Shown here: positions 23,497-36,030 of the stretch, piece after piece
Numbering within the stretch: the first letter of the stretch is position 1
Layout of the letters: each line of letters begins with the position of its first letter
Source: Daucus carota subsp. sativus
Lineage: Eukaryota; Streptophyta; Magnoliopsida; Apiales; Apiaceae
DNA: 64,000 nt
Direction: 5' to 3'
Assembly (NCBI RefSeq): GCF_001625215.2
Contig: NC_030387.2
Coordinates: 33,379,606-33,443,605 of the forward strand
Program-made: the position numbers and the translations under genes
Notes under the pieces: model-generated
What the model was told of the DNA's origin: nothing
Database searches by the model: none
Seen by the model: the letters and a program-made list of their open reading frames with translations, nothing else

Positions 23497-25021
23497 AAAA
23501 CAAGAGATGGTGTACATAATATGGGTTCTCTTCAAATCATTTTCATGTGTAAAAGTCATTTGTCAATCTTGGCAGATATAGATAGAAATTTCTTTGAATG
23601 CCTAGCTTATATTGTAGAGTACTTTTTTTTGTATCAAGTATGACTTAAAAGCACCAAAATTACTGAGTATTTATGTACTATATAAATACATGGTCCATTT
23701 TGACACTCCTGGTTGAAGAAGAAGGTGAAAAATTTACTATGACCGACCAGTAATCGTAACCAATTACATACATGGCTAAATGCAATAAGCTAAATTATCC
23801 CAAAGTCAACCTTAAACTAACATGTGAAAGAACCTGAGGCTAATATCAAGTCTGAGAAGCATGAATGAGCAAATTATGTTAACAAACATAAGAAAAAAGA
23901 GGATTCTGAAAAAGATTGTCCAGAAAATCGTGGTGTGTTAAACATGCTTGCTAGATTGCTTGAGGATGATTTGCTATCTAAATCAGAAACAAATAACCAA
24001 AGACTCATATTCAGATACAAAATACAAATCATAAACTCAAAATCATACAGTACTGAATACCAAGTATAGAAGGTGTACAGAACTCTCAAGTCATAACCAT
24101 GATAAGCTAAGGAATATGATTATCAAGTTGGGTACTAGTGCATCAGTTTACCATGTTTCGAAAGTAATTACAAATGTAGAAGTTGGACCAAGAAAAAGAA
24201 AGTGAGAAAAGGTTGATCCGTGGGTGAGTATAATTGAGGGTGAAGTTGTAGTCGAGTAGAACAATACCTACTGATTGGATGTTGCATATGCAAAGCTGGC
24301 TTTCCAGAAAAACAGGTTCGGCAGTTCCAGATCCTCCAACTTACAGGTAAGATCACCTTGACCAGTTCTCGCATCAGGAATGTTGGGCTCTTAGGAATGA
24401 CCGAATGAGTCTTCCATATGCCTTATCACATAATGAACCTGATATCTTCAACATCAGAGAATAGGTAACGGTATAGATAAGTTTCAGCTCAATAAAGACG
24501 CGAAATTAAAGATCAGATCATATCCGTACACTGGAGGCTCTTACTTTACAACAGGAAGCAAGATGCAGAATGAAAGATCAGATCCTATCCATAAACTTGG
24601 AGGCTTTTACTTTATTATATGTGGTCTCATCATTGCTCATAATCAGTATTCAGTAGCAGCTACTATTGTGATGTAAATGATTGGCTGATAACAACGGATG
24701 CATATGTGTCTAGTCCACCATTATTTGCACTGATGTAATCCTAATAAGTTCACACATTCCACAATTTGCAACTTAAATTCTGTAACAGATCCTAGTTCAC
24801 AATACATTAGTTCTTTCAACTTTTCATACAGTCCCTCTATGCAGCCCAAATGGTTATAGCTTTTCAACCTATTCTTATAAGTCATTTTTAAGAAGTACAT
24901 AGTTCAAAGTAATATGATTGCAAAAAATATCTGCTATTGAAATTTGTGATATCCATGGATATAAACATATTATAGCTCAATCATAATACAAGCTTTTCCT
25001 AGCAGGATGCAAAAACATCAA
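23455..25021. repeat. Segmental duplication, copy 1 (partner 30241-31760)
   Basis: About 1.57 kb in direct orientation to 30241-31760, highly similar along its length. It starts inside the last F-box codons and ends at GCAAAAACATCAA, after which the two loci differ. Copy 1 has about 50 extra bases near 23645-23690. The shared block also contains a partly open stretch (PENRGVLNMLARLLEDDLLSK in copy 2), too broken to call a gene. Confidence 0.9.
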
Positions 25022-25458
25022 GATGTTAATATAAAATGTATGTAAATCCTCTAACTGATGATGAAGAACTTATATAAGGATGAATGTTCTAATGGAAGAA
25101 AATGTTTTAGAACCACTTACAGGAATGCAAGATAGAGATATATTTGCAGTTGTATATATTAACATATATAGCATATATTAACATATATAGCATTATCATT
25201 TTATACATTGAATTCACTTTGTAGATGTTTCGCCCAATTCATGGAAACGAGCAGGACAGTAGGTAAAAGAAGGTTTGATTCTGTAATTACAGGACTGCTA
25301 TATAATAAGAACTAGTTATGAAACTCAATAGTTTTTTCTTTTATTGCAAATGGATTATGTGAATGTTGAGGCACACTGTAAAAGATTCTTTCTGTATTCT
25401 ATACACATATAGTTGCTGGTTGAGCAGACTTGATTGCAGACCTGGCTTTCTGTACTCT

Positions 25459-26628
25459 TCATGAACATATTTCAGCTGACTGAGCATACTTGATAGTGGA
25501 CCTGGCTAATGCATCCATGGGGTCAATACATTTTTTAAGTAGGGGATCATCTTGAGGTAAAAGTTCTCGCAATTCATCAGACGCCAGGATAACAGTGTTC
25601 ACGGCTCTAACTAATAGTACCTGTAGGGCAATTCTTAGAAGAGTTTGTGCTCCTTCTACATCATTTTTAGTCAGAGCTTCAATTGCAGGGTCTATAGTAT
25701 GCTCCATTGTTGCTTTATCCGGTAGCACAACCTCGAAACCCTGCATATTCAGGATTTCAAAATGAGCAGAAACAATCTATAAGAAATTGCTGTTTGAAAA
25801 CTATCTGAATGTAGCTGAAGCAACATTTAAGTCCACAAAAGTCATGTTGGGTCATTTCTGACAGAAGATTAATAATTTACTTGATAGCAAAAGAAAAAAT
25901 GGGAGCTAGAAATGAAAATTTGCCCAGAAATAAACTAGCAATACCTCATTGTGAAGTTTGTCCTTATAAATGCCTGTCAACAAAGTTGTGCTGGTGGAAA
26001 GAACACCGATCCGTAGAGGACTTCCAGCTTCAAGTGGCCTCAAATTTGCTTCCTTGAGCTCCCTGGCAACACACTCACCCATATGAAGCACTGGAACAGA
26101 ACATCCCTTTGAAACCTCATCATGCCAGAATTGTGATATATGACAAGGTATCGCAATGCAGCAAGCTCCAGAACTTTCAAGGAAAACCCTTTTACTCCTC
26201 AAATTTTCCACAATCGACATGTGATCTAACTTCAAACCTTCTGTTCTAGAAAAAGAACTTCTTTGGTGATGCAATAACTCCTTGTTCAACCCGGGGTCTG
26301 AACACAAAACAAAAGAAAGGCCAGCTCCTGCATCATCTGAACTCAATGCCACGAGTTTCCTGACAAAACTGAGAGTAGAGTCGACGGATACACCTCCAAT
26401 AATTCCCACCCCTTTTCGCTGTTTTAGCAAGAAACCACCTCCAATTGATGAAGCATATGAACCGGAACTCCTTGTAGAGTCGGGTAAACTCTCGTTCTGG
26501 TCCGTTTGCAAAGCTATAGACAACGGCAATGCAACTCGAACCGGATTTATCATATTTCCAGAAAAAGTACTATGTTTTCTGAAATTGCACAAAACATGTG
26601 ACGGATAATTTAATGCACGGAAAGGCAT
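25459..26628 (-). CDS. Asp/Glu racemase family protein, probably plastid
   Basis: Two exons on the minus strand: 25945-26628 and 25459-25740; 966 nt, 321 residues. After an N-terminal stretch of about 70 residues that could be a transit peptide comes the racemase fold start VGIIGGVSVDSTL. The first catalytic Cys is in IPCHISQFW. At the second active-site strand, where bacterial enzymes have GCTE, this protein has LASDEL, so the second catalytic Cys is missing. As far as I recall, the Arabidopsis orthologue (At1g15410) has the same change, so this may be a lineage-wide change of chemistry rather than decay. The C-terminus LLKKCIDPMDALARSTIKYAQ is typical of plant members. The family interconverts L and D amino acids or acts as a lyase; the substrate here is unknown. 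Confidence 0.85.
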
Positions 26629-28760
26629 TTCCCAGCACTTTTAAGTAATGTACATGTTCCAGAAACCAAAGAACAACAAGATGCTGCTTTTCTCTCAGCC
26701 CTTGTGAGTTGTGTAGCCTTGTGAAACAAATATACGTGGTAAATAAGTAGTGAATCCTAAAACAAGAATCGAATTCTACTTTTTAGGACAAGGACAAGAG
26801 GAAGAATGGATGATGATCAAATCCGAGTTCATTTCAACGGGTGCAATGATTTTTATACCAAATGAGTATTTGTTAGGCGAAATGGTCACTTAACAAGTTA
26901 TGATGTAATATCAGATTCTTCGAGAAAAGCCACTTGTTAAAATAATAGTGACTAATGACTAACGAGGACATGAAAAAGAAGACAACAAGTGAAGAACAAG
27001 GAGGAGAAAGACACAGCAGTATCTTTTTCACTGTGTATGGATCTTCCGACATGGTGCATGGGAAGTTGGGTGGTGAGGGTCGGATGTCTGCAACTCCGGA
27101 CACCTAACTAGCAGACAAATCACCATTTCAACCAAACATACATCACCTCACAAATAATATGTACTTCTCGTGTAACATGCAAATTTTGCGAGCCTTTTTC
27201 AGTCAAAGGTTCGATATTTATTAACATCCATCACAAAGTTAACAAAAAGAGGAGGTCATAATAATACCCATTCCATGACCCAGGAGGAAAACAAACTGTC
27301 CTCGTACATCTAACATGATTTGGGCCTCTATCTCCAAGTGAGCAATTGTAAATGTTATGTGACCCACTCTATATACTCTACAGGTATGTAAAATGAATTT
27401 GGTTAGGAAATGTTTGGGCCGAATTTTCCCCATTTTACAAATAGATTCCCTCCGTCTCTATAAATTGATTTCCTCGACAGAATCCGCCCATATTCTAATA
27501 CTCATTCCTTGGGAAGAAGAATTATGTATTTTTAAAAATTGTCGATTAGACTAAAAATGATTGGTTAAATTGTACGGTGTTATGTAAATTTCTAAAAATG
27601 TATGTTATAATTATTTCATCTTATTATAAATAAAATACATTATTCTAGTATAATAATAGATGATGTGGATTCTTGGTATCGGTCTGCGGAAATTGACACA
27701 ACATAAAAGATTGGTTATAATTATAAATAAGAATGTTTTATGAAATCTATATATATTATCTATAAATTTTATTTTTGTCATGCCGCGTAGATTTTTAGTT
27801 AAGAATTTTATGGATGTGGAGGTGCTCACATGATAACTTTTACTTATTTATTCATAATAGATATATTATATTAAATTAAAATATTTATATATATGATAAT
27901 AACTGAAATATTTTTTAGAAAATTATGCGGAAAGTACAAAATGACATGCTTTATAGATGTTTTATTTGTGTTGGTTAATGTACTAATTTTTGTGTACAAT
28001 CAAAAGGAACCCTTTATTATATCTTACTTTATTTTATAGAGTAAGTATAATGTTTATTTTAGCTGAGACCTGAGATTATAAACTTGTATTTTATGATAAT
28101 TTTCACTATATTTGACATTTTTATTTTATCTATTTCCCATGTACAGTTGAGTTCAATGATTTTATTTAAAATATAATATAACATTGTCTAAATATCTGTA
28201 TATATCTCACATATTTCTTATTACTCTTTTTAAAATTATAATTTTCTACAATGTATGGAATTGTTAGAGTAACAGAAGATAAATAATTGCCAAAATTTCT
28301 TTGTATAATTTCAATTCGCGATTATATACGTGTAAAGTTCATGAATGATCGTAGGACTCACAACATTGATGATCGAGGTATAAAAGCAAAAAGGTAAAAG
28401 GTTGCTGACAAAAGAATACAGAGGGATCGATGCTGGAATCTGGATGGGTGGCTGGAGTTTGATGACTAAGTGTTGTCATTTATTATTATTATTATTATCA
28501 TTATTATTAATTTATTAAAATTGGCTCTTCAGCTCTCCATGAACCACCCTCTTCTGTCAAAAACCAAAGATGCAAAAGCGAGGATACACTAGTTACTGGA
28601 ATAGCAACAAAATGTAATCATCATGCACTAAAATACACTGCTCTCGATTCACGAGCCGCGTCACATGTGGGACCGCATCAGTTTCGGTTTTTCACACTTC
28701 CCGTTCCCGATGTCAAATTCCATCCTAATTATTGGTCTCTTTATTAATTCATCCTATGTA
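26629..28760. other. Divergent intergenic region racemase/F-box gene
   Basis: About 2.1 kb of AT-rich DNA. A MITE-like half-end (CCCTCCGTCTCTATAAA) is at about 27449 without a partner. An ATT-type microsatellite is at 28478. No gene is seen. Confidence 0.55.
28478..28512. repeat. (ATT)n microsatellite
   Basis: A short run of ATT/TTA triplets with one interruption (ATCATT). Confidence 0.9.
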
Positions 28761-29072
28761 CTCCCTCCGTCCCAATGAATTGTATACAGTTTTCTTTTTG
28801 GGACGTCCCATCAATTGTATACATTCCAAAAGTAGTAAACTTTTATCATATAAAAAATCATTACACCAACTACTTTCTTCCACTATCTCCATTCTATAAT
28901 AATATAAACACTATTACACCCACTAATTTCCTCCACTATCTCAAATATATCATTAAATATAAATGGGTCCCACCACTATACCCACTTTTCATCTAACTTT
29001 ACTCATTTCTTACACAATTTCTTGGTCTCCGTGTCCCAGTCATTTGTATACAAATGACTGGGACGGAGGGAG
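28761..29072. mobile_element. Stowaway-like (Tc1/mariner) MITE, 312 bp
   Basis: Terminal inverted repeats CTCCCTCCGTCCCA and TGGGACGGAGGGAG, flanked by TA on both sides (28759-28760 and 29073-29074). No coding capacity. The right end lies about 138 bp before the F-box gene start codon, so the element is part of that promoter region. Confidence 0.92.
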
Positions 29073-29209
29073 TATTGTTTCTACCATTAAAATACTACTA
29101 CTACTTGTACTATGTTTATTGTTTAAAGAGTACTCTATACTGCTGGCATGATTTGGTGATGTATGTGACTATGTGAGTTTAACAAGTCTTGTAGTAACAT
29201 AATTGTACC

Positions 29210-30283
29210 ATGTGGAGGAACCTTCCCTCTGATCTCTTAGCTAACATCTTCTCCATCCTCTCCCCAGACTCCTTAGCTCGTGCCATGACGGTGTGCAGGG
29301 AGTGGCACAAGTGCGCCAAGTGCACCCCCTCCCGGCTGCGCCACCCTGCCTGGTTGCTTGCTCTGCCTTGCCACACCCGTAGCAGCCTCTTCTGTTATGT
29401 TCACAACCCAACTCTCCAAACTTGGCACATGCTCTCTTTAAGCTTTGTTCCAACCCCATCTAAAGCGATCGCAACAATCAATGGTTTGGTGCTCTTTAAG
29501 TCCACCACCATAGCCCTTCAATTGTCCGTTTGCAACCCCTTTACTCGCCAATTCAAGTACCTTCCGCTACTCTGCATTGCTCGTACCAACCCCGCCATTG
29601 GCGTCGTAGAAGTTGGCTCCAATCACTTCATGATCTATGTGGCGGGCGGGATGTCGGATGCATCAAAAGCTGGTGGTGCGACGTATGAGCCTACGGTTGA
29701 AATGTATGATTCACAATTCGATACATGGGAAATCATCGGAACAATGCCGGTTGAAATTGCAGTAAGGTTGACAGTTTGGAGCCCAAATGAGAGTGTGTAC
29801 TCAAATGGAGTCTTGTACTGGATCACTTCTGCCAGGGCTTATAGCATAATGGGCTTTCAAGTTCAGACAAACAGGTGGAGAGAATTGAGTGTGCCTATGG
29901 GTGATACACTTGAATTTGCATCATTGATCCCAAGAAGTGGTAAGTTGACACTCGTTGGGGGCAACGTAGACGCCTGGATATGGGAGCTAGGGGTGGAGGA
30001 TGATTGGTGCTTGGTCGAAAAAATGGGATTGGACCTGAAGACGAGATTTTTAGGGGGAAAGGAAAGTTGGGGATGTACAAAATGTGTAGGGGTTGAGGGG
30101 GAAATGTGTTTGTATAAAGAGTCTGGCTTAGATATGTTGGCTTGGAGAAAAGTTGTGGGGGAATGTAGTAAGCGGGAATGGTGTTGGATCAAGGGTTGCA
30201 GTACCATCAAAGATAAGCAAGTGCCAAAATTTACAACCAAAGGACTACTAATTCACCCAAATTTGTCAAGTCCTGTGTTTTGA
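29210..30283 (+). CDS. F-box/kelch-like protein, single exon
   Basis: An intronless frame of 357 residues. Residues 1-40 form an F-box (MWRNLPSDLLANIFSILSPD, then SLARAMTVCREWHKCA), the SKP1-binding motif of SCF ubiquitin ligases. The rest resembles a kelch/FBA-type substrate domain: IATINGLVLFKS, VEMYDSQFDTWEIIGTMP, NGVLYWITS and FQVQTNRWRELSVPM are typical blades. It probably selects proteins for ubiquitination; the target is unknown. The start is the first ATG, directly at the F-box. The final 13 codons and the 3' flank are duplicated at 23455. Its 3' end is convergent with PSF1. Confidence 0.88.
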   Translation: MWRNLPSDLLANIFSILSPDSLARAMTVCREWHKCAKCTPSRLRHPAWLLALPCHTRSSLFCYVHNPTLQTWHMLSLSFVPTPSKAIATINGLVLFKSTTIALQLSVCNPFTRQFKYLPLLCIARTNPAIGVVEVGSNHFMIYVAGGMSDASKAGGATYEPTVEMYDSQFDTWEIIGTMPVEIAVRLTVWSPNESVYSNGVLYWITSARAYSIMGFQVQTNRWRELSVPMGDTLEFASLIPRSGKLTLVGGNVDAWIWELGVEDDWCLVEKMGLDLKTRFLGGKESWGCTKCVGVEGEMCLYKESGLDMLAWRKVVGECSKREWCWIKGCSTIKDKQVPKFTTKGLLIHPNLSSPVF

Positions 30284-31760
30284 AAACAAGAGATGGTGTA
30301 CATAATATGGGTTCTCTTTAAATCATTTTCATGTGTAAAAGTCATTTGTCAATCTTGGCAGATAAGAGATAGAAATTTATTTGAATGCCTAGCTTATATT
30401 GTAGACTACTTGTTTTGTATCAAATATGATGGTCCATTTTGACACTCCTGGTTGAAGAAGAAGGTGAAAAAATTACTGTGACCAACCAGTAATCGTAACC
30501 AATTACATACATAGCTAAATGCAATAAGCTGGGTTATCCCGAAGTCAACCTTAAACTAACATGTGAAAGAACCTGAGGCTAATATCAAGTCTGAGAAGCA
30601 TGAATCAGCAAATTATCATGTCAACAAATATAAGAAAAAAGAGGATTTTGAAAAAGATTGTCCAGAAAATCGTGGTGTGTTAAACATGCTTGCTAGATTG
30701 CTTGAGGATGATTTGCTATCTAAATCAGAAACAAAAAACCAAAGACTCGTATTCAGATACAAAATACAAATCATAAATTCAAAATCATACAGTACTGAAA
30801 CTAAGTATAGAAGGTGTACAGAACACTCAAGTCATAACCATCATGATAAGCCAAGGAATATGATCATCAAGTTGGGTACTAGTGCATCAGTTTACCATGT
30901 TTCGAAAGTAATTACAAATGTAGAAGTTGGACCAAGAAAAAGAAAGTGAGAAAAGGTTGATCCGTGGGTGAGTATAATTGAGGGTGAAGTTGTAGTCGAG
31001 TAGAACAATACCTACTGCTTGGATGTTGCATATGCAAAGCTAGCTTTCCAGAAAAACAGGTTCTGCAGTTCCAGATCCTCCAACTTACAGGTAAGACCAC
31101 CTTGACCAGTTCTCAATCAGGAATGTTGGGCTTTTAGAAATGAGTCTTCCATATGCCTTATCACATGATTAACCTGATATCTTCAACATCAGAGAATAGG
31201 TAACGGTATAGATAAGTTTCAGCTCAATAAAGACGCAGAATGAAAGATCAGATCGTATCCGTACACTGGAGGCTCTTACTTTACAACAGGAAGCAAGATG
31301 CAGAATGAAAGATCAGATCCTATCCATACACTTGGAGGCTTTTACTTTATTATATGTGTTCTCATCATTGCTCATAATCAGTATTCAGTAGCAGCTACTA
31401 TTGTGGTGTAAACGATTGGCTGATAACAACAGATGCATATGATTCTAGTCTACCATTATTTGCACTGATGTAATCCTAATAAGTTCACACATTCCACAAT
31501 TTGCAACTTAAATTCTGTCACAGATCCTAGTTCACAATTTACATTAGTTCTTTCAACTTTTCGTACAGTCCCTCTATGCAGCCAAAATGGTTATAGCTTT
31601 TCAACCTATTTTTATAAGCCATTTTTTAAAAGTACATAGTTCAAATTAATACGATTACAAAAAAGATCTGCTATTAAAATTTGTGATATCCATGGATATA
31701 AACATATTATAGCTCAATCATAATACAAGTTTTTCCTAGCAGGATGCAAAAACATCAAGG
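30241..31760. repeat. Segmental duplication, copy 2 (partner 23455-25021)
   Basis: This copy is continuous with the intact F-box gene, which suggests it is the source and copy 1 the derivative. It includes the F-box stop, its likely 3' UTR, and a 128-codon open frame at 30563-30949 that is disrupted in copy 1 and resembles no family I know. Confidence 0.88.
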
Positions 31761-32121
31761 TGAACCACTCTGTCCTAGTTGAATTGCAATAAACCTGCTA
31801 CAAACAATCTTTTACATCACAATCCACATAACATATATGCATTCCAGGCTTCCAGCTGTAATAATGAAAAGAGCATTACTCAATTAGAGTTTCTTTAAGT
31901 GCAAATTCAAAGTACAAATTACATGTTTCTCGATACAGGCCTATATATCTGCTACTAGAATGGTAAAATTACATGTATAACATTAAGACTGTAAAACTAA
32001 AGATCCTACATATATCTGAATTCTTTTGGAGTCGAGACTAATTATAGAATACCTCAAGCTACTGCTTTATGAAACTCATAAAAAGAAATTAATACCATCA
32101 TGCTACTATAAGAGAACTTGT

Positions 32122-34523
32122 TCAGCTACTGAGCTCTTCCATTAATCCCTGTAGTTCATAAGCAGGAATGATAATTTAGGTCTATGAAATAACCATGCTA
32201 TTATCAAAGAAAGTAAGTAGGCTAAACTACCTGGGAGATATAATGTTCCGCATCAGTTCGCCTAAGGAAGAGAATTGCATGACGAGCAAGGTTTGCAAAC
32301 TGATCACTGAGTACGACATTGCCAATTTCTTCAAGGACTCTCACCTTGATGTAGGGATCCTTTGGGGGAACCATATCCTGATGGATAGGAAGCAAGCCAA
32401 GGTAAATATTTCTTTTGATGCTTAAAGGTATTCTTCATTAACAGACAGTTTCATATTGTTAAATAAAAAATACTCCAGAAAATGGATGGAAATAAACATG
32501 TGACATTTTTTTACTGCACAAGTTCGTATGTTATATGGCTATATCTTTCTTCAATTAGTAGTTTCAAGGTGCAGAATACTAGAGGTTTTTTTCCAAGAAG
32601 TTCCAAGGAGTAATCAGAAGTTCCTCAAACAGGGGTAACAGCAATCAAACATAATTGTCAAGTGATGATAATATAGCTCAGATATAAGAAATGACTAACT
32701 TACAACAGCCAAATCAAGATCCAGTTCAGACATGTATGATTGCAGAGTTGCAGAATGATTCTTAAAATAATCTTTTTCTGGGTTGCTGAGCTTCTCTTCA
32801 ATCTCCTCAGGAAGAACACGCTCAATTGTCCATCCCAGATGTTGAATAACTTCTGCTCGGTTATACCTATTTGTCAAGAAAGAACCAGCAAGAACCACTA
32901 TTGAAAAACTTGATTCAATACTGAATGAAAATATTTGGCAAGAGATGAGTGGTGTTTACACATAGGCCATTAAACAACGCTTATTCCTGACTATTGAAAG
33001 ATGATGCATAAGTGCCCCAAAGTGATCAGCATTTCTTGATGTTTGGTTATCTGGTCCATCTTCTTGCATTTTCCTGTTTGTACACCATATTCAAATTAGA
33101 CGCAACACAGATGGAAGTTAAACAATGCAACAAAGAAAGAGGAGCTTGGACGAAAATCACACAGCACTATTACCAAGTACTGCAGCTACAAACTAGAGAT
33201 ACATTTCAAATAAGTCAAAGTCGACATGAAAAATTTGCACACGCAATTTAAATCAAAAAGACCATAATTATGAGCAAAATCTAATTTGTTCACAATTGAT
33301 ACAATTGTTTATCCAAAATCAAATGAATTTGTAATGATTACGAGCAACTTCTACTTAGTTTAAAATAGATCCGGTTGTTTTAAACGTTTTCAGTAAAATT
33401 TGAAATGGTATATTATACATTGGTAGTTCAAAATGTATCTCTAATTAAATTTTTAGATCTTTGAGTATAGGCAGTGTGATATTTTATGTGTAGGCTCATT
33501 TATAATTGCAGCAGAACCAAACTGCCAATACTATACAAGTACAAAGAACATTCAGCTGGAAACAGGGTGATAAAAAAGAAGAAAAAAACTCCAACCAAAC
33601 ATGAGTTTGAGATATATAATTGGCGCTGCTTCTGAGGAGAATTTGTCAATAGACCAATATATTTTGGAAAAAACATGTAAAATACATAAAAGTTTAAAAA
33701 CATTAGCATGAAAATGAGATGGAAGTAAATTTGAACATTCCATGGGAAGCTACCTCAATAAGGATTGGAGATGAAGGAGATGACCATTACATTCTTCCAG
33801 TACTTGAGAAAAAAGATCATTCTGGAAAAACAAAAAGCGTACAAAATAAAACCAAAGTTAAATTATATATAACTGTGACCATTTCTCGCAAATATAACTG
33901 GTTATTAACCAGGACAAGATCATGCACTGAAGTGGCAACACTTGTATAAGATGATAATTCTGCTATGCTTTAACTGAGATCAATGTTATCAAGAGCAGAT
34001 TCCATTGACCCGAATATGAACAAATTCATTAATATCTATTGAATGCAGTGAAAAACATCAATTTAACTATTAAAGAGCAAGGTAGAATTTAGAACGAGAA
34101 CAAAGCTCACTTAAAACAAGTCCCTTAAATTGGGGAATCTGGACAAGCTAAAAGTAAAGAAAATAACTTGTTCTGTGGAACACAGAAACATACAATTCAG
34201 CCATCGATAGATTAGGTATCATGTCTTGACCAAACATTTTTAAAAAAATCCATTTCATATATACTCCAAAAATTGCTAAATGCTCACTTAATTTGTCGAA
34301 TTGTCCATTACATCAATATCATCTCAAGTTCAAAACCCTAACTTTCAAAGAACAATTTGAAATCATTCCTAAATAGGCATATACGATTGAATTGAAATAC
34401 GACAAACAAGCATAAATTTACAGAATTTTAAAGGATGATGATGCATACATTAAAGGCGGAGAGCTGGCCGGGTTCGCTGCTAGCAAATTCTTTGACCAAT
34501 TCGCTTGCCTTTTTGCCGTACAT
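32122..34523 (-). CDS. PSF1: GINS complex subunit PSF1
   Basis: Six exons on the minus strand: 34449-34523, 33754-33821, 32960-33073, 32704-32866, 32231-32377, 32122-32148; 594 nt, 197 residues, all GT-AG. The N-terminus MYGKKASELVKEF opens the helical A-domain, which continues through NDLFSQVLEECNGH, RNKRCLMAYVYNRAEVI and LPEEIEEKLSNPEKDYF. The small B-domain follows (VPPKDPYIKVRVLEEIGNVV, LFLRRTDAEHYISQGLMEEL). PSF1 joins SLD5, PSF2 and PSF3 in GINS, part of the CMG helicase that unwinds DNA at replication forks. Length fits plant PSF1. The last coding exon is only 27 nt. Its 3' flank holds the intact copy of the segmental duplication. Confidence 0.94.
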
Positions 34524-34867
34524 GTTGAAATTTCAAGATTTGTGGTTGTTTAAATCAGCTGAGACATTTAATCAAACAATTAGAGGGCAGGATAGCTAAA
34601 TTCAAGAAGATTTGTAATTTAGATTAATAAAGATGAGACGATGAAATTACCTAGGGACGGAAGTGTAAATGAGGGGCACTGTGAAAGTGAAAGTGCAGGG
34701 CTGGGAGGCTGATTGTAGGAGGTGCTTTCTGGCGGGAACATTTTAGATGCCAAATGCGCTATTTTAAAATTTTCAAATCTACTTGTAAGTTTTTCATTTA
34801 TTATAGCAACAACCAGTAATAATTTTTTTAAATGAATAAATTATTATTTTTAGCGGAATAGTGTTAA

Positions 34868-36030
34868 GAGCAACTCCAAAGGCTCTCACCCCTTATGTAT
34901 ATCTGACGTGGCTTTGTATATTTACAAAATTGAGCCACTCCAAAACTGCTCCCATATTCTTTAAAATTTTACAAATCTATATATGACTTCTCCAAATTCA
35001 CTAGCCCAGCTCATTTTCTGTAGTCTCTCCACATAGACTCCCGCCTATTCTAAACTCCCGCTCTCTGCCTTTCTTCATTTCCTGGTAAATTTTCGTACTT
35101 TTCTTGAAGACCAACAACTTTCTAATAATTCACATAAGAGCTTCAGGTCTACAGAAAATCTACATCAAGGTATGTTCTTTACAAATTTAATTTCATATTG
35201 TGCATAAAAAAAGAGAAACTAGGGCTATCTTTGTTTTGATTTATTTTTTCTGTTCCTGCAATTGAATATGTAACTGTTAAATTCATGTTTCAATCTTACT
35301 TGTAATTATATATTTTGGGAGATTTCGATTCTGGTTATGTATGTAATTATATATTTGGGGCCTGTGTAATATCATGAACTTGTCTAACTTTGCTTAATTT
35401 GGATTTATAAATTTTATACTATGGATTTGATGCATTTGTTGTAGTCTGTCATCCTAAACCAAGAAAAGAAAATATTGACTCCATAAACAAATTTAGGTAT
35501 AGAAGAAATCAAGAATCTGGTAAAACACCATATTTTCGATACATATGTGCATTTGTGTTTCGTTTACTTTGAATAGTCTAACCTGTAAAACTAGTTGAAC
35601 TTTCATTGTGAAATTGTCGATATTGTTGAACAACAGTAGTCGTTGTTAGCATTTATTCAGCTTCTTCTTCTTAGGCTCTCATCATTTCACGCATTAATCG
35701 GATAATATTTGACATTGTGTTTGCAAGTATAATAAATTTGGATTGAATTGTATCTAAAAATTTACAAGTGGTGATATATATAACATGAAAAAATGGCTGT
35801 TGAAAATATAGCCGTTGGAATTGTAACTGTTAAAAATATAGCCGTTGCAATTATAGCTGTTGAAATTTGAATATGAAATAAAATCGACAGAATATTGATT
35901 TTGAATTACAGATAACTAATATGAAGAATACCATCGGAGACACACACCTTTTTGGTTATCTATAATTTAAAGAATCATTATTATATATTATTTTAGATAA
36001 CCAATATTGAGAATGTGGTTGGAGTTGCTC
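34868..36030. mobile_element. Harbinger-like element with degraded target site, 1163 bp
   Basis: Ends are inverted: GAGCAACTCCAAAGGCTC on the left and the complement of GAGCAACTCCAACCACATTC on the right. TTA follows the right end; on the left TTA is present one base away (TTAA), so the TTA duplication is imperfect. Internally there are repeated ATATAGCCGTTGGAA-like units around 35790-35870. No transposase is seen. Confidence 0.6.

Noticed and set aside
24168-24374. Minus-strand frame repeated at 30912-31100
   Set aside because: It is open in both copies only because the region is duplicated; the peptide resembles nothing and lacks coding signs.
29863-30240. 125-codon minus-strand frame inside the F-box gene
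   Set aside because: Pro/Ser/His-rich shadow of the F-box coding strand.
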